From: Bacillus kwashiorkori
Lineage (GTDB): Bacteria > Bacillota > Bacilli > Bacillales > Caldibacillaceae
NCBI RefSeq assembly: GCF_001375515.1
Contig: NZ_CTDX01000015.1
Span: 124,001 to 188,000 of the forward strand
Length of the DNA stretch: 64,000 bases
Reading direction: 5' to 3'
The translations under genes were made by a program, and so were the position numbers. Positions within the stretch are counted from its first letter, which is position 1. Each line of letters begins with the position of its first letter. Below the pieces are notes generated by a model. The model was not told where the DNA came from. It saw only the letters and a list, made by a program, of their open reading frames with translations, and ran no database searches. This document shows positions 8,480 through 17,710 of the stretch, piece after piece.

Positions 8480-10348
8480 ATGGCTAAGCAAAATATCGTA
8501 ATAATCGGCGCTGGCTATGCAGGAGTACATGCTGCAAAAAAGTTAGCGAAACATTTTAAAGGTAATGATGATATAACCATTACTTTAATAGATCGACATT
8601 CCTACCATACAATGATGACAGAACTACATGAAGTTGCGGCACACCGAGTGGAGCCAGATGCAGTGCAATTTGATTTATTGCGTCTTTTTAAAAGGACTAA
8701 AGTGAAATTGGTAACAGATAATGTTACGACTGTTGATTACGAGAAAAAGGTTGTAGAAACGGAGTACGGTTCGTATCCATTCGATTATTTAGTATTAGGT
8801 ATGGGTGCCGAGCCAAATGATTTTGGTACACCAGGGGTGAAAGAACACGGTTTTACGTTATGGTCTTGGGAAGATGCAATGGTTTTAAGAGAACATATCG
8901 AAAAAATTGTTCGCCGGGCTTCTTTAGAACATGACGAGGCAAAACGACGAGCGATGTTGACTTTTGCTGTTTGCGGTTCTGGTTTTACAGGTGTGGAAAT
9001 GGTAGGGGAATTACTCGAGTGGAAAGGGCGATTAGCAAAGGAAAATAAGCTCGATGCCGATGAAATTTCATTATACTTAATTGAAGCAGCCCCAACGATA
9101 TTAAATTTATTGGATAGAAAAGATGCTGCAAAAGCAGAAAGGTATATGGTGAAAAACGGGATCAATATATTAACCAATTCCCCCGTTGTAAAAGTAGAAG
9201 AAGACCGTATAACATTGAAGTCTGGACAAGAAATTCCGACCTTTACATTAATTTGGACTGCTGGGATAAAAGCAAATAGTGATACCCAATCATATGGAAT
9301 GGAAACCGCCCGAGCAGGTCGCATTAAAGTTAATCAGTATATGGAAGCAGAAGGATTTGATCATGTTTATGTTGTTGGCGATTTAGCATATTTCGAAGAG
9401 GAACCTGGAAAAGCAACACCGCAAATTGTAGAGGCAGCAGAGCAAACTGGTGCGACAGCTGCTAAAAATATTTTTGCAAGTGTTACCGGTGGGGAAAAAG
9501 TACCATATAAAGGGAAATACCACGGATTTATGGTATCCATTGGAGCAAGATATGGTGTTGCAAATTTAAATGGAATTCGCTTAAGTGGTTGGTTTGCCAA
9601 TTTTATGAAACATATCGTGAACTTATATTATTTATTTACGATAAGAAGCGGATACTACATGTGGCAATACTTTACCCATGAATTTTTGCATACGAAAGAT
9701 AGGCGAAATATTTTCCGTAACTTCACTAACCGATATGGAAATGTCCTCTGGTCGGTTCCGTTACGTATTTATGTCGGTGGTTTTTGGTTAGAAGAAGCTT
9801 TTGCAAAAATTTGGGGACATAATACATGGACATATGCAATAGAGAGCTGGAGGAATGTACCGACTTTATTTAAAGGAATTGGGGAGGACTCGTGGCTAGG
9901 TAGTGACACAGTTAGAATGCCATTTGAATGGTTACAATCCCCAACAACTGGTGCGACGCCTGCAGAAACTGGAGGGGATTGGGCTGATCCAATCTTAAAT
10001 GAAATGCCTGGTTGGTTTGAATGGATGATGCGTATTATGTTGCCAACTCCCGAGGTAGCTGTGTTTATGCAAAAGTTCATGGTGTTTGTAGAATTAGCGA
10101 TTGGTTTAGCTTTAGTGGCTGGATTGTTTACGTGGATTTGTAGTGTAGCAAGTGCTGGCTTTTTAGTGATGTTCACGTTAACGGCGATGCTTGGTTGGGA
10201 TAAGTTATGGGCATTGCCAGCATCAATTGCGCTATTGAATGGTGCAGGTAGAACATTAGGATTAGATTACTGGGTAATTCCTTATATACAACAAAAATTA
10301 GGACGATGGTGGTACGGAAAACCAAAATCTATATATAAGGATAAGTAA
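8480..10348 (+). CDS. ndh2: membrane-anchored type II NADH dehydrogenase Ndh2 (copy 2)
   Basis: Paralogue of the gene at 3013, 622 aa, with the same order: IIGAGYAGVHAAKKL at the N-terminus, VCGSGFTGVE for NADH, YVVGDLAYFE for FAD and a hydrophobic C-terminal third. All nucleotide-binding residues visible in copy 1 are conserved; differences concentrate in the loop around residues 480-510 and at the C-terminus. I start at the ATG at 8480 because GAGGT is 7 nt upstream and the product then begins MAKQNIVIIGAG, aligned with copy 1; the GTG at 8459 would add seven residues. It is divergent from pplA copy 2 and stands alone on its transcript. Both copies look functional. Confidence 0.9.
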   Translation: MAKQNIVIIGAGYAGVHAAKKLAKHFKGNDDITITLIDRHSYHTMMTELHEVAAHRVEPDAVQFDLLRLFKRTKVKLVTDNVTTVDYEKKVVETEYGSYPFDYLVLGMGAEPNDFGTPGVKEHGFTLWSWEDAMVLREHIEKIVRRASLEHDEAKRRAMLTFAVCGSGFTGVEMVGELLEWKGRLAKENKLDADEISLYLIEAAPTILNLLDRKDAAKAERYMVKNGINILTNSPVVKVEEDRITLKSGQEIPTFTLIWTAGIKANSDTQSYGMETARAGRIKVNQYMEAEGFDHVYVVGDLAYFEEEPGKATPQIVEAAEQTGATAAKNIFASVTGGEKVPYKGKYHGFMVSIGARYGVANLNGIRLSGWFANFMKHIVNLYYLFTIRSGYYMWQYFTHEFLHTKDRRNIFRNFTNRYGNVLWSVPLRIYVGGFWLEEAFAKIWGHNTWTYAIESWRNVPTLFKGIGEDSWLGSDTVRMPFEWLQSPTTGATPAETGGDWADPILNEMPGWFEWMMRIMLPTPEVAVFMQKFMVFVELAIGLALVAGLFTWICSVASAGFLVMFTLTAMLGWDKLWALPASIALLNGAGRTLGLDYWVIPYIQQKLGRWWYGKPKSIYKDK

Positions 10349-10361
10349 TAAAAGAGATACA

Positions 10362-10396
10362 GGGCACTTGTTGCAAACAACATGCAATAAGTGCCC
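10362..10396. terminator. bidirectional hairpin between ndh2 copy 2 and ypsA
   Basis: GGGCACTTGTTGCA pairs with TGCAATAAGTGCCC, a long stem between two convergent genes. T tracts are weak on both sides. Confidence 0.65.
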
Positions 10397-10438
10397 ATTA
10401 GTTTTCCAAACATTCATGGCTGCTGTGAAGCATTCGCT

Positions 10439-10999
10439 TTACCATTGATCCATTTGGTCCATTTGTTCAGTCTCTACAATCGCCTGCAAATCATATTGAG
10501 TGATAGAAATAATACGATAATCGTTATTTTTTGCATATTGTTCCGCCAATTTTTTAATATACTTTGGGGAACCTTCCATTTCCTCATCATAAATAATAAG
10601 TAGACCATCTGAATTTCTAATGAAAAATTTGTTTTTTTCCATGAATTGCCATGGCCCTTCATACGGTTTTTCCGTAAGGGCTCGATAATAATCAGCAAAC
10701 TCTATAATTTCTTGATATATGTGCTGGTTGTTTTCATTCCACGTAGCTTCTTGGTCGAGGAACGGAGGAATGACTGCATATTTTAACTGTGGATACATAT
10801 CCTTTAAGTCCATAATCACCTGTGCAGCCCATGTTTCAACGCCTAACTGTCCACTTAATAATACCCACTCCAATCCATCATCAAGAAGTGTCACCAATTC
10901 CTTTGCTAATGCTTTTTTAATATAATGTATCCCAGGATGGTTTTCGTTAAAGATCCCTAATTCATATGCTTTATACCCAGTTATTACTATTCGTCGCAA
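10439..10999 (-). CDS. ypsA: YpsA-like SLOG-family protein
   Basis: About 186 aa, of the YpsA/DUF1273 family in the SLOG nucleotide-binding superfamily. Visible marks are ITGYKAYELGIF at the start, the LLSGQLGVETWAAQ glycine motif near residue 45 and the C-terminal SDGLLIIYDEE followed by EGSPKY. In Bacillus and Staphylococcus YpsA affects cell division, but its ligand and exact activity are not known to me. I prefer a TTG start at 10997-10999, which places the family start MRRIVITGYKAYE correctly and has GGGGG eight bases upstream; the longer frame has no family-like N-terminus. Confidence 0.85.
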   Translation of the reverse strand: MRRIVITGYKAYELGIFNENHPGIHYIKKALAKELVTLLDDGLEWVLLSGQLGVETWAAQVIMDLKDMYPQLKYAVIPPFLDQEATWNENNQHIYQEIIEFADYYRALTEKPYEGPWQFMEKNKFFIRNSDGLLIIYDEEMEGSPKYIKKLAEQYAKNNDYRIISITQYDLQAIVETEQMDQMDQW

Positions 11000-11200
11000 A
11001 AAAATAACCCCCAAATAACCGTGTCTCGTTGAAAAAGCAGCACTAACGAAACAAGTTAATATGTTCAATTTTAGGGTAACTTAAAAATAATCACAACAAC
11101 TTATCTCATTTTAATTAGTAAATTTTTAAAAGATGTTGAAACGAAACGCACCCGTATTTCGTAAACCGACAGTAAAACTTTGACAAAAAGGATGATCGCG

Positions 11201-12151
11201 ATGGAATACTTTTTACTATTATTAGGATTTGGTTTATTAATTAAAGGTGCTGATTATTTTGTTGAAGGTTCTTCTAATTTAGCAACGTTAATGCGGGTAT
11301 CGCCAATGATCATTGGTCTGACAATAGTCGCATTTGGAACAAGTTCTCCAGAAGCAACCGTAAGTATAATAGCAGCAATTAATGGAAATGCCGATATTTC
11401 ATTAGGGAATGTTGTCGGTAGTAATATATTTAATTTAACATTAGTTGTTGGATTAGCAGCATTTTTATATCCATTAAAAGTTGAAAATGAAACAATTCGA
11501 AAGGAAATCCCCTTTACATTATTAGCGAGTGTCGCATTATTGATCTTTATGTCAGATGTTACGTTACAAGGGTTCATGAATAATTTTATTACAAGAAGTG
11601 ATGGTTTGACCTTATTACTATTTTTCGCAATTTTCATGTATTATGTACTAGAAGTGGCTAGAAATCGCCGTCAAACGGTAGAAGAAGGAGAAAAAACGAA
11701 TTTAGCATGGGGGAAAAATATTTTTCTAACTGTCATTGGGCTCGGAGCGATTATTTTAGGAGGCGAATTAGTTGTTAGTAATAGTAAAAAAATTGCCTAT
11801 GCACTCGGAATGAGTGAAACGTTAGTGGGCTTAACCATTGTTGCTGTCGGAACTTCCTTACCAGAGTTAGTGACATCAGTAACTGCTGCCTTGAAAAAGA
11901 AAAGCGAAATTGCTATCGGTAATATTGTAGGTAGTAATATTTTTAATATTTTGCTCGTCTTAGGTATATCTTCCTCTATTACTCCACTAGCAGTGAATGG
12001 TAAAGTTTTTGTTGATGTCATAATTATGATTTTCTTTACATTCGTTTTACTAATTTTTTCAAGAACGAAATACCGCATTGGGAAAACAGAGGGATTAATA
12101 TTGGCTGTCTCTTACGTTGCTTATCTTACTTACATAATTTTACGAAATTAG
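11201..12151 (+). CDS. calcium/sodium (cation/Ca2+) antiporter, YrbG family
   Basis: Polytopic membrane exchanger of 316 aa in the CaCA superfamily, exporting Ca2+ against Na+ or H+. Two inverted halves each carry the alpha-repeat signature: TIVAFGTSSPE near residue 40 and TIVAVGTSLPE near residue 210, each followed by GNVVGSNIFN or GNIVGSNIFN. About ten membrane segments are predicted by eye. The ATG at 11201 is preceded by AAAGGATG; the frame extends upstream to a TTG but without a better signal. It stands alone between ypsA, which is divergent, and pncB. Exact ion preference cannot be told. Confidence 0.88.
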   Translation: MEYFLLLLGFGLLIKGADYFVEGSSNLATLMRVSPMIIGLTIVAFGTSSPEATVSIIAAINGNADISLGNVVGSNIFNLTLVVGLAAFLYPLKVENETIRKEIPFTLLASVALLIFMSDVTLQGFMNNFITRSDGLTLLLFFAIFMYYVLEVARNRRQTVEEGEKTNLAWGKNIFLTVIGLGAIILGGELVVSNSKKIAYALGMSETLVGLTIVAVGTSLPELVTSVTAALKKKSEIAIGNIVGSNIFNILLVLGISSSITPLAVNGKVFVDVIIMIFFTFVLLIFSRTKYRIGKTEGLILAVSYVAYLTYIILRN

Positions 12152-12258
12152 TACAGAAAAAGGTTTATTAGAAAATTTTTAGTAAAATGCTATAATAAGG
12201 TAGGGAATCGACATTAATCATAATGCTTTTAATAAAAGTTTAGATGGAGGTAAATTTC

Positions 12259-13746
12259 GTGGGTACAAAATACAGTGATGATTCATGGGCTTTACATACC
12301 GATCTATACCAAATTAATATGGCAGAAACATATTGGGAAGATGGAATTCATCATAAAAAAGCCGTATTTGAAGTATATTTCCGTAAAATGCCATTTAGTC
12401 ATGGCTACGCAGTTTTTGCTGGTTTAGAAAAAGTAATGGATTTCTTGCAAAGTTTCCGATTTACAGAAACAGATATTGCTTATTTGAAAAATGAACTTGG
12501 TTACCGCGAAGACTTTTTAAACTATTTAAAAGATATGCGCTTTACAGGTACTGTTCGATCGGTAAAAGAAGGAGAAATTGTTTTTGCTAATGAACCGTTA
12601 CTTCGGGTGGAAGCCCCATTGGCAGAGGCGCAAATAGTGGAAACTGCTATACTCAATATCATTAATTACCAAACATTAATCGCAACAAAGGCATCAAGAA
12701 TTAAACAAGTAGTTGGCAATGAAGTAGCAATGGAATTTGGCTCTAGAAGGGCACATGAACTGGATGCAGCTATTTGGGGTACAAGAGCGGCATACATCGG
12801 TGGGTTTGAATCCACATCCAATGTTAGAGCAGGAAAAATATTTGGCATACCAGCTTCAGGAACACATGCGCATTCAATGATTCAAACATACCGGGATGAG
12901 TATACTGCTTTTCATAAATATGCTCGCCGACATAAAAATTGTGTATTTCTCGTTGATACATACGATACGCTAAATTCAGGAGTACCAAATGCCATTCGAG
13001 TTGCAAAAGAACTTGGTGATCAAATTAATTTTATCGGTATTCGTTTGGATAGTGGGGACTTAGCTTACTTATCGAAAGAAGCGAGGCGAATGTTAGATGA
13101 AGCTGGCTTCCCAGACGCGAAAATTGTAGCTTCTAATGATCTGGATGAACATACGATTATGAACTTAAAAGCTCAAGGAGCGAAAATTGACATTTGGGGA
13201 ATTGGTACGAAGTTAATTACTGCTTACGATCAGCCAGCATTAGGCGCAGTATATAAGCTTGTTTCGATTGAAGATGAACAAGGTGAAATGGTTGATACGA
13301 TAAAAATAAGTGGAAATCCAGAAAAAGTTACGACCCCAGGCTTAAAAAGAGTATATCGAATTATTAATCGAAAAACGGGGAAATCAGAAGGGGATTATAT
13401 TACTCTCGAATGGGAAAAACCTTGGGAAGAAAAACGATTAAAAATGTTTCACCCTGTCCACACATTTTTGAAAAAATATGTGACTAATTTTGAAGCTCGA
13501 GAATTGCATCATGATATTTTTGTTAATGGAGAGCTCGTTTATGAATCGCCATCCATTCAAGAAATACAAAGTAGTGTAAAACAAAATCTCACACTTTTCT
13601 GGGATGAATATAAACGGATATTAAATCCTACTCCATATCCTGTCGATCTTTCCCAAGCATGTTGGGATAACAAGATGAATAATATTCATGAAGTGCAGGA
13701 AAAGGTCGCACAACTGCGTCCAAATGGAGAATTTAGCCAAGAGTAG
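12259..13746 (+). CDS. pncB: nicotinate phosphoribosyltransferase
   Basis: Cytoplasmic enzyme of NAD salvage, 495 aa, forming nicotinate mononucleotide from nicotinate, PRPP and ATP. Typical segments are LHTDLYQINMAETYW near residue 12, EFGSRRAHELDAAIWGTRAA near 165 and RLDSGDLAYLS near 265. The start is most likely GTG at 12259: GGAGG at 12246-12250 is 8 nt upstream, while the ATG at 12244 overlaps that ribosome binding site. A TATAAT lies at about 12192. It stands alone and is closed by a terminator shared with the convergent LysM-CAP gene. Confidence 0.93.
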   Translation: MGTKYSDDSWALHTDLYQINMAETYWEDGIHHKKAVFEVYFRKMPFSHGYAVFAGLEKVMDFLQSFRFTETDIAYLKNELGYREDFLNYLKDMRFTGTVRSVKEGEIVFANEPLLRVEAPLAEAQIVETAILNIINYQTLIATKASRIKQVVGNEVAMEFGSRRAHELDAAIWGTRAAYIGGFESTSNVRAGKIFGIPASGTHAHSMIQTYRDEYTAFHKYARRHKNCVFLVDTYDTLNSGVPNAIRVAKELGDQINFIGIRLDSGDLAYLSKEARRMLDEAGFPDAKIVASNDLDEHTIMNLKAQGAKIDIWGIGTKLITAYDQPALGAVYKLVSIEDEQGEMVDTIKISGNPEKVTTPGLKRVYRIINRKTGKSEGDYITLEWEKPWEEKRLKMFHPVHTFLKKYVTNFEARELHHDIFVNGELVYESPSIQEIQSSVKQNLTLFWDEYKRILNPTPYPVDLSQACWDNKMNNIHEVQEKVAQLRPNGEFSQE

Positions 13747-13971
13747 TTGCTGAATAAAGTCACCGATTATAGGTGCAAAATCCGTTCTTGATCAAGTGAA
13801 TCTTCTAACAATGTGATTTTTGGTAAAGAGTGGACTAGTTCCCTTAAAAAGAAACATGTGTTTTTTATTTAGGTGTAAAAGGATGTACTAATGTAGGATT
13901 TGCGCAGTGAAACGTCTAGTTACGCGCTTATTCCGGTTTAATTGTCTAAAAAAGTGGAAACGATAAAAATG

Positions 13972-14008
13972 AAAAACTCCTACTGGACTGTTTTGTAGGA
14001 GTTTTTTT
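13972..14008. terminator. bidirectional terminator between pncB and the LysM-CAP gene
   Basis: AAAACTCCTAC pairs with GTAGGAGTTTT around an 11-nt loop and is T-rich on both strands, suitable for both convergent genes. Confidence 0.85.
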
Positions 14009-14026
14009 GCTGCAATTTTTTGGAAA

Positions 14027-14635
14027 CTATTGACTGATAAACATTTGCGTCCAATAGTGACGCCCTGTTCCCCCAGAAATATAACCAACCCCAATTTGAG
14101 TATATTGAGCACTTAATATATTTTTACGGTGTCCAGGACTATTCATCCATGATTGCATAACTGCTGCAGGTGTTGCCTGACCTTGGGCAATGTTTTCGGC
14201 AGCATTTCGGTAATAAATGCCAAAGTTTTTGATCATAGTAAAAGGACTGCCATATGTAGGCGAGTCATGGCTAAAATAGTTTCGATCTCGCATATCCATA
14301 CTTTTATACCGCGCAACTCTGGACAGTTCCCAATTATGGGTTAACGGTTTCAATCCTGCTTCACGACGCTTTTGGTTAACGAGCTGAACAACTTGTGCTT
14401 CGAAGTTTTTTTCAGAAATAGCAGGGATGGTAATTTTTTGATTTGGATAGATGAGCGCCGGATTTTTAATATGTGGGTTTGCTTTTATTAATTCACTTAA
14501 ACCGACTTGATAACGAACGGCAATTTTCCACATACTGTCACCAGGTTTGACGGTGTGGATCGCACTTGATTGACCGAATGCAGCTGCAGGAAATAGCAGC
14601 ATAAATATAATGCAACAGAAAGCTAATTTTCTCAT
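14027..14635 (-). CDS. exported LysM + CAP domain protein (SafA/YkwD-like)
   Basis: Secreted protein of 202 aa: signal peptide to about residue 22 (ends AAAFGQSS), one LysM peptidoglycan-binding domain (about 27-71, HTVKPGDSMWKIAVRYQVG) and a CAP/SCP-PR1 domain (about 80-200). The CAP signatures are visible: FSHDSPTYGSPF, NAAENIAQG, SWMNSPGHRKNILS and GVGY. In bacilli such proteins occur in the envelope and in spores; molecular function of the CAP domain is not established. The start ATG is preceded by AGGAGGTG. No operon partner is seen; the next gene upstream is 300 bp away. Confidence 0.88.
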   Translation of the reverse strand: MRKLAFCCIIFMLLFPAAAFGQSSAIHTVKPGDSMWKIAVRYQVGLSELIKANPHIKNPALIYPNQKITIPAISEKNFEAQVVQLVNQKRREAGLKPLTHNWELSRVARYKSMDMRDRNYFSHDSPTYGSPFTMIKNFGIYYRNAAENIAQGQATPAAVMQSWMNSPGHRKNILSAQYTQIGVGYISGGTGRHYWTQMFISQ

Positions 14636-14935
14636 ATGTCACCTCCTCCTCAGCATTACTGTCTCCACTGTAAAAAAAACTTATGCTATTAAATAAAATG
14701 GATAAAGTGGTAAAAAATGGGGGAGGGGGGGAGTTACCTCGGATTTAAGTTTCCGGGACAATCGTGGATTTTCTTGAAAATGGTAGGATAACTGAATATA
14801 GTATTCTAGAACGGGAGAATTGCTGAAAATCAGTCAGTTTCTCCCGACTGGACCATCATTAATTGCCAAACCTAAATAGCCCATACATTTAGAAAACCAA
14901 AACCCTTTTCAACAATCCTAAAACATCCGTCCTAT

Positions 14936-16900
14936 TTATTTTAAACAATGCATCATTTTTTCCGCCTCATCCCACTTTACAGAAAAGCTTTGTCCTTTTG
15001 CACAAAAAACAGAGGAAGATGTGTAGTCAGGATCGGCATTTTTATTATAGTTTATCTTTGCTATGATCTCTTGTTCGTTATGACATCTGAAATAACCCGC
15101 TAATTCCATCCAGATACTTCCTTTACCTTGTGTCAATGCAGCTAATTTGGCACTATATTCCATGAAAGTCGCAACTGGGGCCATTCCTGTAATCAACGCT
15201 TTATCTCCTGCTGTAAGGGGAGTATCAAATTGTCCATGAGCTGCTTGAATGTCTGACAATACTCGTCCCATTTGCTCAATGGAAACCGTAATTTTAAATT
15301 TATAATACGGTTCAAGCAGAATATTGTTGGCTTTTTCTAACCCTTGGCGGATAGCGCGGAAAGTAGCTTCACGAAAATCACCACCGTGCGTATGTTTATT
15401 ATGGTCTCTACCTGTTAAAAGGGTGATTTTTACATCGGTTAATGCTGAACCTGTTAATAAACCGTGATGTTCCCGTTCGTAAATATGTTGCTTAATTAAA
15501 TTTTGTAACCCGTAAGAAAGATCATCAGTATGACATTCACTGACAAAACTAATTCCACTGTTACGTTCTCCAGGTTCGATTTTTAAATGAACTTCTGCAT
15601 AATGACGCAATGGCTCAAAATGACCGTATCCAACTACTTCCTTTTCAATCGTTTCTTTATATAAAATTTCTGGTTTGGCAAACTGAACATTCAAGTGAAA
15701 TCTTTCAGGGATTATTTGTTCTAACACTTCTAATTGGATTTTTCCCATGACATGTAAATGAATTTCCTGTTGATATTCGTCCCATTTAACACTTAATGAA
15801 GGATCTTCCGCTTCCAGCACTTTAAAATATTTTAGTACTTCTTTCGGATTGACCGATGGAGCGAATACAACTTTCGATTTTAATGTTGGTATTAATTCAA
15901 ACTGTTCCTTTTCCTTTAATGTACCTAATCCACATCCAATCGAAGCATCTGTTAATCCCGTCACTGCAAATAACTGTCCAGCAAATACTTCGTTAACGGT
16001 TTGAAATTGATTGCCATTATAAACCCTTATTTGCGTAATTTTTTCGTGCTTTTCTATTCCATTTTCGTTTAAATACGTAAGTTCATCACGTACAGCGAGT
16101 TTGCCTTTAATCGCTTTTATAAAAGATAATCTTGTACCTGATTCTTCATGACGGATTTTATAAACTCTTCCTGCAAAAGGCTCGTCATGATTACTATCAT
16201 CATTTGTCTTAGTTAGAAAATGAAAATTATCCAGAAAACTTTTAATGCCGATATCTTGAAGGGCTGACCCACTGAACAACGGAAAAATTACCCCATTTTG
16301 AATCATCCATTGCGTTTTACTTAGCAAAAACTCTTCGCTAATAATATTGTTAATATAGGCATCCAGAAGTTCTTCATCCCGTTCTGCTAACCACTCGACT
16401 AAGTCGTTGGAAAAGTGACCGAAGTGAAAGGAATTAGTAACATCCATTACATCTGATGTTAGATTTTCTTTTATGTCATGAATGACACTGTCCACATTTG
16501 CTCCTGAGCGATCAATTTTGTTAATAAAGAAAAAAACCGGAATACGATGTTTCCTTAATAGTCGATAAACGGTTTCTGTATGCCCCTCAATACCCTCTAC
16601 TGCACTAATAATAATTATGGCATAGTCCATCACTTGAATAGCTCTTTCCATTTCTGGTGAAAAATCAACATGCCCTGGTGTGTCGATTAAATAATAAGTC
16701 GAATTTAAATAGTGAAAGACAGCTTGATCAGCAAAGACAGTAATTCCTCGTTGTTTCTCAATATTATGGGAATCTAAAAAGGCATTTTGGTGATCCACAC
16801 GCCCCCTTTGCTTAATACTTTTTGTATGATAGAGAAGCTGTTCAGAAAATGTTGTTTTTCCAGCATCTACATGGGCTAATATTCCTATTGTTTTATTCAT
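14936..16900 (-). CDS. EF-G-like translation GTPase of the Tet(M) ribosomal protection family
   Basis: GTPase of 654 aa with the EF-G/Tet(M) layout. All G motifs are intact: AHVDAGKT near residue 9, RGIT near 52, DTPGHVDF near 74 and NKID near 127. Length matches Tet(M)/Tet(O) (about 640 aa) and is shorter than EF-G (about 690 aa). Family members dislodge tetracycline from the ribosome, but many chromosomal relatives in bacilli diverge from the known tet determinants and their resistance role is untested. The surroundings are housekeeping genes with no mobile element, and I see no attenuator-type leader like that of Tn916 tet(M), so I read this as an intrinsic gene. Resistance cannot be concluded from sequence alone. 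Confidence 0.85.
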   Translation of the reverse strand: MNKTIGILAHVDAGKTTFSEQLLYHTKSIKQRGRVDHQNAFLDSHNIEKQRGITVFADQAVFHYLNSTYYLIDTPGHVDFSPEMERAIQVMDYAIIIISAVEGIEGHTETVYRLLRKHRIPVFFFINKIDRSGANVDSVIHDIKENLTSDVMDVTNSFHFGHFSNDLVEWLAERDEELLDAYINNIISEEFLLSKTQWMIQNGVIFPLFSGSALQDIGIKSFLDNFHFLTKTNDDSNHDEPFAGRVYKIRHEESGTRLSFIKAIKGKLAVRDELTYLNENGIEKHEKITQIRVYNGNQFQTVNEVFAGQLFAVTGLTDASIGCGLGTLKEKEQFELIPTLKSKVVFAPSVNPKEVLKYFKVLEAEDPSLSVKWDEYQQEIHLHVMGKIQLEVLEQIIPERFHLNVQFAKPEILYKETIEKEVVGYGHFEPLRHYAEVHLKIEPGERNSGISFVSECHTDDLSYGLQNLIKQHIYEREHHGLLTGSALTDVKITLLTGRDHNKHTHGGDFREATFRAIRQGLEKANNILLEPYYKFKITVSIEQMGRVLSDIQAAHGQFDTPLTAGDKALITGMAPVATFMEYSAKLAALTQGKGSIWMELAGYFRCHNEQEIIAKINYNKNADPDYTSSSVFCAKGQSFSVKWDEAEKMMHCLK

Positions 16901-17179
16901 AAAGGACCCTCGCTTACTAAATATATTTTTATTATAACAGTTGTCACATATGAGGAAAGTGTTGCTTTATGGAAGCCATACTTTTGAGATTATAATTTGT
17001 ATATAAATTCATGAAACCAAAGCGAAATCCCAATATTTACTATCTAGTAAGAAAAATTAAAAAAATATGAGGAAAGCCCTTTCATTTTCCAGACATATTC
17101 GCTATAATTTAAATATGAATATTTTGTGAACATTATTTGTCTGATTTATGAACAAAGGTGAAGTGAATGGGGGATTAAG

Positions 17180-17386
17180 ATGGGTAAATTATTAAGTTTG
17201 TTTTATTTGTTTGTCGGTATATTTTGCAGTGTAAGTGTAGTTGTCTCTTTTTATAATGGCCATCACGTATTAGGGACATGGCTAATTGTTGCGGCCCTTG
17301 GTAATTTTCTTTTATTACAATTAATTTGGAATGAAGAAAAAAAGCGAAGAACTACTCCTGTTGGGATAAATGAAAGTAAAGCTTAG
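17180..17386 (+). CDS. small two-segment membrane protein, unknown function
   Basis: Sixty-eight residues, not recognised. Two hydrophobic stretches, about residues 5-25 and 29-49, are separated by NGHHVLG, and the tail EEKKRRTTPVGINESKA is charged, so it is probably an integral membrane protein with both ends on the same side. ATG is preceded by GGGGGATTAAG. It stands alone between the Tet(M)-like gene and the NSS transporter. Confidence 0.6.
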   Translation: MGKLLSLFYLFVGIFCSVSVVVSFYNGHHVLGTWLIVAALGNFLLLQLIWNEEKKRRTTPVGINESKA

Positions 17387-17710
17387 TCAAAGTGGCTAGG
17401 CTTTTTTTATGTTTAACTTCCTTTTCATTGGTGTCTTGGTTAATATGAAATTAGAAAAAATGGGAAAGACTTGATTGTATAAAATTCCCACTTTCATTAA
17501 ATAATAATGCATTTTCAAATTTTTGAATATCGATCCTCAGAAACTTCTTTTGCTTTCAAGTAAGCCTTATTTTCAGTCATTGCTTTTCGCTTCGCATTTT
17601 AATAAAACAACCTCGTAACTCGTAATTTCCTTACCACAAAAATTAGAATGTCAATTGAAAAAGCATATGTTATGATATTACTAACTTTCATAAAATTAAG
17701 GAGTACAGTT
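17387..17710. other. intergenic region before the NSS transporter
   Basis: A weak terminator-like hairpin (AAAGC..TAG with CTA..GCTTT, then T7) overlaps the end of the small membrane gene at about 17379-17408. The rest is AT-rich; no gene or clear operator is visible. Confidence 0.4.
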
